Made by a program: the position numbers and the translations under genes. This document shows, in pieces, positions 55,880 to 64,000 of a stretch of 64,000 nt of DNA. Within the stretch, counting starts at the first letter, position 1. Every line of letters starts with the position of its first letter. Source of the DNA: Brienomyrus brachyistius (Eukaryota; Chordata; Actinopteri; Osteoglossiformes; Mormyridae); the NCBI RefSeq assembly GCF_023856365.1, contig NC_064549.1, forward strand, positions 8,325,608 through 8,389,607. Direction: 5' to 3'. A model generated the notes under the pieces. It did no database searches. It saw only the letters and a program-made list of their open reading frames with translations, and had not been told where the DNA came from.

Positions 55880-57663
55880 CGTTTTATCGATCACCATGGG
55901 GAAATTCTCTTTTCACCTGCTCCAGTTTATTCTCCATGACATACGGCCACATATGTAATGGTACAGATTGAGCTGGAGATTAAGGGTCCACAGACGTGTG
56001 ACTATTCTGCCAAGCTTCTATAAAACGATTCTGTATTCTTCTGTAGTTTTGTGTTTCCTGTTTTACCTCTAACTAGTCCAAGGCTGGACATTGAGCTGTT
56101 TTTTGCTGACAGAATTTACTTTTGATTCTATTCCTGACATGCAAACTCCACTGACACTATAACACTGTTAACATTTGAAAGCTTTTAGTGTAATGCATCA
56201 AAAAATATAAAATGAGTTCATTTTCTAAATCTTAATATTATATTATGGCATACTCTATTGAATTTAATGCTCTAGAAATTCTGCCCCCCCGCCACCGAAT
56301 TCTATGCATTATTGCACATATTCAGGGGTCCCTATCAAGTGCTGGGCCCCCTGAATCTGCCAGGGTATCTATGCCCCTTCAACGCCCCATGGGTAAAAAA
56401 AATTAATAAGTGAAAATGATTGATTATGACGTAATTGCTGATTTATTGTAGCATTGACTCTGGCATAACTAGATCAGTTATTATAGTGTATTAATGTTTT
56501 GTTCGTTACTGATTATATGTTCAATAAATCTGCCCGACTGATTTACTGGCACTGATCCTGTCCCCAGGTTAGTAAGTATTATCGAATGCCCCCACCCCAG
56601 GTGGGAAATTATCGGCTTAGCATCATTTCCAATTCTCTCTCGCTTCTAAATATAACTGCACCCAAATAAAAAGGTGCCACTGTGATTACGATCAGAAATA
56701 GCCGGTAAATAATAACGAGAGTGCTTTAGAGAAGACCACTGCGCGTCCCACCGCCCTCCTTGTGGAACTTTCTGACTTGGAACGTCCTCTACTGAAATCA
56801 CCACATTCCACCCACTACTGACTCCATGACTCTCAACAAAGAGCAAACAATGCACAAAGTGACAAACATGGTGACCACAATGAAAAGATGAGTTAACAGT
56901 AAGGCGCCCCACTCAGAACACATCTGAATTACGTTCTTAATAATCAGCAATGACCTTGCGTTTCTAGAAATTTACTCTGTGGTGTTTGTTATGCGAAATA
57001 TAAATACTGTATTCATTTCCAAACAGTGCATTATTACTGTTTATAGTATTAAATGCTACAGACTTTTTACACTTTGAATTCACAGGGTTGAATCACTGAT
57101 AAAGTCAGTAGTTGACAGCAATTAAATGTATACAGATTAGTCATAATAAGTGTCATTATATTTCGTCTGTTTTTCTAACAATGTGAGACAACGCAGGTTA
57201 TTAATAGCCTGTGGACCCTCGTATATAAACAGTGGAAAGTTTATGCGGAGGGTGATGGTGGTTGGGATCCAGAGTATGAAGATGTAAAGGTCAACAAACA
57301 AACAAGTACTATTTGCCATGATGTGGAGCCCGTTTAAACCATCGTGGTTTCCTCTGCAATAGCATCAGAGCTACGCAGCACTGTGTTGTCAAGTATTTGG
57401 TGTGAGTTTAGCAAGAGACACGAAAGTATTTATCATCCATGTCTGCTGCTCAGAGCAAATGCAGGGATCCAAATATGTCTAGTGAATTTTTGAAAGATGC
57501 AAAGAGGGCTGGAGACAAACAAAGGAAGAATCATCACAGATGTAGTGTAGGGATTCCCTGCGGGCTTTCCCATGTGGCAGGTGCAGGTCGTTAATCAAAA
57601 TGATGTCATTTTCTTTTGGTAGTCCATATTTGGTTTTCCATATTCCGTCGATATTCTGTAACC

Positions 57664-57988
57664 CAGTGGTTCTCAACCTTTTTTGCACTGCAACCCGATT
57701 TTTACCACGCCAGCTCAGTCGCGACCCTATATCAAGAACCGGTTTACATTAACGCTATGATCAAGCGAGCAGTTCAGTTTGCAATTTATGCTAATCAATT
57801 CCTATGGCATAAATCTGATTGGATGTGCCTGTTTAATTTAATTCTAGGACTGGGGCTGGGAAATCTGATCGTGGAGCAGCATAGGAACTTGCAGGTTTTA
57901 AAATGCTTACAATTCCAACTCTGCCTCTTAGCCCTTTCAGAACTTGTCGTGACCCCCCCCCCCCCCCCCCACAGACTGAGAATCGCTG
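57664..57988. mobile_element. hAT MITE with 8-bp target duplication
   Basis: Left end cagtggttctcaaccttttt; right end acagactgagaatcgctg. Flanks ctgtaacc (57656-57663) and ctgtagcc (57989-57996) match in 7 of 8. The right half has a poly(C) run. Charlie-type hAT ends; no transposase. Confidence 0.88.
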
Positions 57989-59284
57989 CTGTAGCCATTT
58001 ATCAGTATTCCGCCCGGGCTTTCTCTGTGTATACATGTTTACTTTGAAGTAATTTCGGGAAAAAATTGCAGCAGCTTATTGTTAATGACAAATAAAGACA
58101 AATAAAGCCTAACAGTCGATAGCTAATAAAATAAAACTGTATTTGCAAGATGCCTGTTAGGTCCTACCACTGAATAGTTGGGAATGAATGTATGAATGTT
58201 GTGCCATTTTTTCTGATGGTGCCCAACGACTAGAAATCCAATGTGAATGTGAATTACTTCTGTAATTTTTATTTTTAATTCTGATTTAATTCAGATTGTT
58301 ACCCTCTTGGCCACTGGATAAAGAATTAATATTACTTTGTCTTATTCGGCAAATGTCTTGAACTTAAATTCTAAGCATATAATAAAGGCATCGCCTGCAA
58401 AATGATGTGTGAATTTCTCATACCACATGTCATCTCCTTGCACACATTAGTCCATGCTGAGTAGCTTAAAAATTGTTCTGCTCAATGACCAGTTTTTGAC
58501 TTTACAACAAATTGTAGCCTGTATAGTCATATTTGTGGGTGGCATATGGATTGGCGGGCTGAGCCTCTGTGCCTGTGAGCAGAAGGTCACTGGTTTATGT
58601 CTAGCCTCCGTGAAATAGTCACATGTTTGTGGGCGCTGGGGCAAATTCCGTAACCACCAGCCGTCTGGGCACTGTTGCAGGTGGCCGACCTTTACTGACA
58701 AGCTTGCTCTCAGCTACATATGCGTCTGCGTCTCATGGACAGCAAGATGTACAGGCAAAAAGGGAATTAATAAAGGGTCATTATTGTTAAACTTTTGTCT
58801 GGAATATTAGTTAACCTGAGTTACAGAATGCAAACATTTCCCTGTAATATAAGGTGACTTGCAGATAGCAGATGGTTTCCATCGATGGGACTGTACTGTA
58901 GGATTAGTTTTAAGACTAATTAAGTCCTTTAATACAGAACAGAAAAAGGCGTTAAAATATGAAATATCTATTACAATCTTGAAACGTGCGTTTTAAGCGA
59001 TTCGCTTCAACAAACGCTAACACATGTGTGGGGAGTGAGTGTGGTCCATTGCGTCCCTTACTTATACCCTGTCAGGCTGTTTGTTTAATTTTCACCTATT
59101 GCTCAACTTCCTGCACATCTTGGGTGTTCATTTCCGACTCTGTGTACCTCAGCTAATAAGTACTAAAATTGTCCACAAAAAAAACAGAAGTTTTGACTAC
59201 TGGCAGCATGAACGTTAAGTTAATGCTGTTTGCCTGGAACACTGACAGATGTGCACATCGCTGCATGTGCATGGTTTATGACCC

Positions 59285-59312
59285 TGTATATATACACACA
59301 CACACACACACG
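59285..59312. repeat. (CA)n microsatellite
   Basis: A short cacaca tract directly left of a MITE; a second (CA) stretch at 59593-59618 lies directly right, as if the MITE had inserted into one tract. Confidence 0.85.
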
Positions 59313-59322
59313 CACGCAAGTA

Positions 59323-59591
59323 GGGTATACCTATCCTTATGGGGCCCGCTCATTCACTTCTATGGGAAAAATGCTAATGCTAAATATGACAACTTTAGCC
59401 CCCACCCTGCCCTAGCCATAACCTTATGTAACCAAGCAAAATACGAGTTTTTGCATTTTTTACTTTTTCATAGCAGTTACTGATTTTTATAAAATAGAGT
59501 TTTCCCTTATGGGGGCCAGGAAACAGGTCCCCATAAGGGAAAAAAACGGATGTTATGGAGACATTGTGTCCCTATAAGGATAGGTATACCC
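59323..59591. mobile_element. MITE with gggtatacctatccttat ends
   Basis: Ends gggtatacctatccttatgg and cctataaggataggtatacc c are inverted repeats. The inside has ttcacttctatgggaaaaat and a second hairpin (cccttatgggggcc, ccccataaggg). Inserted in a CA microsatellite. Confidence 0.82.
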
Positions 59592-61260
59592 ACTCACACA
59601 CATACACACACACACACCAATGACACATGCACAAAAACCCCAGTTATACATAAGTATTATATATAAGTTTATAATCTATTCTTTCAACTGCTTATTTTGG
59701 TTAGAGTTGTGAAGGGGGAGCTGTACCCTAATCAATATGTACTATTATCTACCATATACAATTATTCTATACCTATTACAACATAGTTTTGAAAGTGGTG
59801 CAGATACTGTGCATCTGCCTGGGGCTGCATATTAACGGCGTATCTGCTCTCTTGTTTTTTAATATTGGAGCACATCAAAAGCGCCACATCACTTCCTTGA
59901 CAGTATCTACCTGTCGTCTGAAAAGCGACTGCGGCTGGTTCACTGTGCGTCGCCTGGAGCTTCCTGCAGCATCAGCCTCCCAAATCTGCCCGCCCAAACA
60001 CCCCCTCCCCCCACCGCATGATGCTCATCAAAAAAAAAAAAAAAGCCCAAATGCAAATACCGGTCGCAGGTTTGCTTCAAGGAAAATGGACGGAATAGAC
60101 AGCAGAAATGCGTGCTGCAGCAGAGATCGAATATTCGCTAAGTATATTTAGGAGGGTCTCTGGTTTATTATTCTGCCTTTAGGTTTTTGTTTAAAGTCTT
60201 TCAAATATTAAAACTTATTTATGTGAATCTAATAAATACTCTTAAGAAAGGCACACTAAATATAAATATGTATAAATGTCAATTAAGTGATTTGTCAGAA
60301 GATAATGGTCCATTTTTTGCTAAACTGAAAGCCTTTTAATGACATTTAACAGCTAAATTCGAATTCAAAAGAGCACCATTGTTGGAATCTCACTCTCGAC
60401 TGACTCTTGGTGAGAGTCCCTGCTTGGGTGTGACGGTACTTACAAAGCTAACTCCTAGACTGTCCTACAGTATGCAGAAGGTAGCTTCAGGGAGGGAAAG
60501 CTGATGTTTGTTGTATCCATAGTCAGCCCATATTTTCTGTGCAGCTAAACCCCCAGCTGATAAGCACTTTGCAGTAATTTGCCCAGAAGGTCAAGCAGAG
60601 TGACTGCAGAGGCTGCAATATATTGTGACGATGAATAGATGTTGAGGAACTGAATTTTAATCTCCTGCTTTATAATTATAGTCTCGAACATGAACTAAGA
60701 CCTTTCAGATGGGGAAATAAAACCAAAAAGATGTGGTATAAAGGTAGTATGATTTATGAAAATCAGGGCCAGTCAACCTAGGCGGCCATCTTCTCAAAGG
60801 GGCAATTGGCATGTGCTTCAGCTAGTACTGATGGAAGCCATCGATTGTCAAGGCGTCAAATGTGTTCTGGCAAATGATTAGCTGCGTCTTTTCACTATAT
60901 TATCAAAGTGGACAGATGACAAACAGAATTGTCTTAACCTGTAACCTGTACATGTCCTCCTTTGAAGGAAGTAGTCCTGAGTACCGCAGAGCCACCACTG
61001 CGGGAAATGCCACAAATACAGGCAGCTAGTTTTTAAAATGATTAGACTGCTTGGGTGCCTAATGTCATCTGGGGGGAGTTTCCCAAAGCCTTCTTAATGC
61101 TACGCCGTTCATAAGTTCTGTGTTAAAACGTAAAACTTACAAACAACGCAGTGTTATGGAGGCTTTGGCAAAGTCACCCCTGGACAGTAAGTGAAAAGGT
61201 CTGTTCCAAATAAATGAGAATGATATTCTTGAGTGAATCTCCAGAAGCAGCTCCAGCCTG

Positions 61261-61460
61261 CTGCAGAGATGGTCCTGCCTGAGGGACTCTGTCCTGCCTT
61301 AGGGACTCTGTCCTGCCTGAGGGACCCTGTCCAGCCTGAGAGACTCTGTTCTGCCTGAGGGACTCTGTCCTGCCTGAGGGACCCTGTCCAGCCTGAGCGA
61401 CTCTGTCCCGCCTGAGGGACCCTGTCCAGCCTGAGGGACTCTGTCCAGCCTGCTCTGACC
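61261..61460. repeat. 19-bp minisatellite (tgcctgagggactctgtcc)n
   Basis: About ten units, variants ending ctgtccagcc or ctgttctgcc. All three minus-strand frames are open through it, giving SGWTGSLRQDRVPQAGQ-like repeats; no other coding evidence. Confidence 0.92.
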
Positions 61461-61622
61461 ACTCTGAGGAAAGCAAACCACTGCTAAAATCCAAAACAAC
61501 ATTCAATGGTCTCTATGAAATAATTCTTCTAATCCATTTTGCTTTTCAAGTAAGGTCAACCTCTCCTGACCAGATGCAGAATAAAATAGCATATTTACTA
61601 GCTAGTTAAATGCATTTGCTTG

Positions 61623-61851
61623 GTAACACTTTACTTGAGGGGGCACAAGTAACTTAGTAACTCTGTTACTACTCAAGTATAAACCATGAACAAATATAGT
61701 AACTGCATGAAATACATGAACCGATAGGGTCAATTAATGAGGAATGAACATGGGATCAGTATGTAACTAACACTTAGTTTCTGGTTAATTAATACATTAA
61801 GTAAGAAAGTACTACTGCATTATTTGTGTTCCCATGGATACAGTGTTACTT
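61623..61851. mobile_element. Long-TIR MITE (family C), copy 2
   Basis: Left gtaacactttacttgagggg gcacaag; right tatttgtgttcccatggata cagtgttac. A shorter relative of the copy at 39932-40436. Confidence 0.75.
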
Positions 61852-64000
61852 ATTTGCTTCGGCTTTTCAGTGACTCATGCAATTTCCAGGTTCTCAAACA
61901 GGGAAACTCATACATGTGAATGATAGTTGTGTTCTGGAAACCTTTTTGCATGCCATTGAAACGGTAGACAGGAATATCTGCAAGCACAGGACACACTACA
62001 GCTTTATACGCCTCCATTTCAGTTCTCATGAGAGATCTCAATGGAGGCAGTATCCTCAGTTTGTATAAGTAATGCATATGAAAATAGGTTTAGTGGTTGT
62101 GCAGATATGGTTGTGGAGTTCCTTTGCTTTTACATTCACCCAACTTTGACCCTAAGAATAACTTGGCTAAGCAGGTTGTGCTGTTAACTCACGCCTGCAC
62201 ATTGTGGGTTTGATTCCTGGTCTGTGTGTGGAGGTTTCTGGTTCCCTCTCACAGTTTTTGTGAGAAGAATGTTGTCTGGTGTCTCTAATATGTCCGTAGT
62301 ATGTTAGCATGTAGCCTGTCTTCTGATATAAGATCCATTGGATGAGCAGTTATGGGTAATTAATGGATGCTGCTCAGGGGGGGAAATGCCTGTTTACGTC
62401 TCACCAAACATAAAATGAAAACAGAAAAATAAACAACATATTTATCAAAAAAAATGTATGGCTAGCTTGCACAATGGAAGCGATTTGTACATTTCTATAG
62501 GCTTAGCTAGATAATAAATGTAAAAACCACATAATGGAAAATAACATTTATATAGAGAAGATTACAGTTTTAGTTGAGTTTCATAATATTTTTCAGAGAA
62601 GTGTGTTACCAATACTATGCATATAAACCAGCATGACTAAAATTGTGGATTGACACCAGAGAAACATGGAGTTTAACCTACAGTTTACCATTACCAGCAT
62701 TAATACTGAGAAATGACAGGTAACTGCATGCAAAGCTTCAGTTATTTGAATTGCTTTTCAAATGTTCAACCATCTGAACTAAATGATTCATGACCTGTAC
62801 TTCATTAAATGTGCACTGGGACAAAACTCACACTATACAGGTTGCTCTATGTCGCCATGCTATTCTCTGGTCTCTGAGCTTAAGGTGGCTCTCAAAAAAA
62901 CATTAGCTGAGACGAGATTTCTTAAGGCGGCCCCAAAGAATGGCTACTTCCCTGTATCAGAACAAGCTAGTTGAAGTGCTGTGGGATTTTTTTCATGCGT
63001 ATCCAGCTGGGTAGAGGTTTCTAATATTGTATAAAAAAAAACATAGGAACCTTCATGGTGACTGAAAAGCGTGTGACAGGCATTTGTCAGGGTGAGGTGA
63101 CCAAGTGCCTTCAAACCTGATAAAACAAAGTAAAAATAAAAGCCACCCCTTCAGGGTTTGTTCTCCGTTTGATATGTCAGTTAAATGCCTATAGGTCATT
63201 TTTCTGCATTGTCTTTCAGACAGTGTGTGGGTGTCAATATGGCTGCAGTTTTCAAGCAGCTGCTTTTGTGAAAGTGGACAAGTGATCGAAAGGCTGCATT
63301 TTTTTACATTTATTAAAAGTAAGTACTGCATGATGTACAGTATGATTTTTTTCCCTCAGGTTTGGTTTCGCAGCATTTTTCGAAAAATGACGGTCAGAAC
63401 CGGCTGCCCAGAAATCGATTGACAGTGGCACTGATGGACGCGCATGACGGAACCGCGTTGGTATTGCTAAGGGACATACTAAACCAACAAACTGACAGTG
63501 AAGGACATAAGGCAGCGCAGAGAAACCTCTCTCTGCATATACTGAAGAAAAGACAATTATCTTGGGGTCTTTCACTTCTCTATTTTCATCGTACTTTGTG
63601 CTACTGAACGGGGCACAAAGTTACTCTTTTTATTTCAACAATAAATCATTTCCCACCGAGGAGAGGGAAACTGAAAAGTTCGACGACCCTAACGTTTACA
63701 GTACATTTCACTGCACATATTATAATTACATACTGTGTAACTTCTTAAAACCTACAAAGCATCATGGACCTGCTGTCCTGTCCGCACTTACAGGAATACT
63801 GAAACACTTTATAGCTCTTGCAAGCTTCTACACCTTAAAAATACCGTGATATCTCAAGACCGCAGTTGTGGCACCACCAGGGTTGCAGCTAACAAGAATA
63901 AAGACACTTCAGACTGTTCTTTTTTAAACGAACCACTGCTACAATCTAAAATAACCTTTAGTGGTGCCCAGTGCTTCAAAACCCTTTAAACGATTTTGCT

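Larger units (their letters stand above)
55529..64000. other. MAP4K1 intron 1 or upstream DNA; repeats only
   Basis: I searched by eye on the minus strand for the missing first exon (GGGTYGEV/F-type glycine loop ending in phase 0 before a donor) and did not find it. Apart from the repeats listed, no exon with splice support was seen on either strand. The plus-strand open frames near 63360-63850 match nothing I recognise. Confidence 0.5.

Noticed and set aside
61154..61506. Minus-strand frames of SGWTGSLRQDRVPQAGQ repeats as a gene
   Set aside because: Explained by the 19-bp minisatellite; open in all three frames, which argues against coding.
63252..63849. Open frames on both strands near the right edge as a gene
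   Set aside because: Overlapping short frames in several phases, with no family match or splice-supported structure.

Overview
The window is vertebrate nuclear DNA, almost certainly from a ray-finned fish. The genes are split into many small exons with GT-AG introns. Introns and intergenic DNA carry typical fish repeats: hAT, Tc1/mariner and pogo-like MITEs, tRNA-derived SINEs, a LINE fragment, and many poly(C)/poly(G) and microsatellite tracts. I cannot name the species. No operons, CRISPR arrays, tRNA or rRNA genes were seen.

Four protein-coding genes were reconstructed exon by exon. All lie on the minus strand, so the first gene in transcription order is at the right end. (1) MAP4K1/HPK1, 34206..55528, is a STE20-family kinase with a C-terminal citron-homology (CNH) domain. 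Exons 2 to the stop are present. Exon 1, with the start codon and glycine-rich loop, was not found and probably lies beyond base 64000. (2) DMWD, 25130..32260, is a WD-repeat protein of the WDR20/DMWD family: 4 exons, 653 residues, complete. (3) A TM7SF2/LBR-family sterol-reductase-like membrane protein, 14776..21121: 11 coding exons, 437 residues, complete, with several normally invariant residues changed. (4) HIF3A, 651..13132, is a bHLH-PAS hypoxia-inducible factor alpha subunit: 15 coding exons, 624 residues, complete, with a prolyl-hydroxylation LAP motif. MAP4K1, DMWD and HIF3A homologs all lie on human 19q13, so this looks like a conserved synteny block. The TM7SF2-like gene is the odd member, since human TM7SF2 is on chromosome 11.

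Region by region: 1-650 is the 3' flank of HIF3A; 651-13132 HIF3A; 13133-14687 intergenic with the HIF3A promoter; 14688-22440 the TM7SF2-like gene and a possible 5' UTR exon; 22441-25129 intergenic; 25130-32260 DMWD; 32261-34205 a short intergenic gap with two abutting hAT MITEs; 34206-55528 MAP4K1, whose introns are full of transposable elements; 55529-64000 MAP4K1 intron 1 or upstream DNA with repeats only.

The most unusual structure is a 30-bp minisatellite of about 36 units (42127..43206) in a MAP4K1 intron. Read on the minus strand it is an in-frame expansion of one ten-residue piece (GIMVWGAIGY-like) of a Tc1/mariner transposase. Recognisable transposase sequence continues on both sides. 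The array contains a 12-unit block that recurs 630 bp further on.
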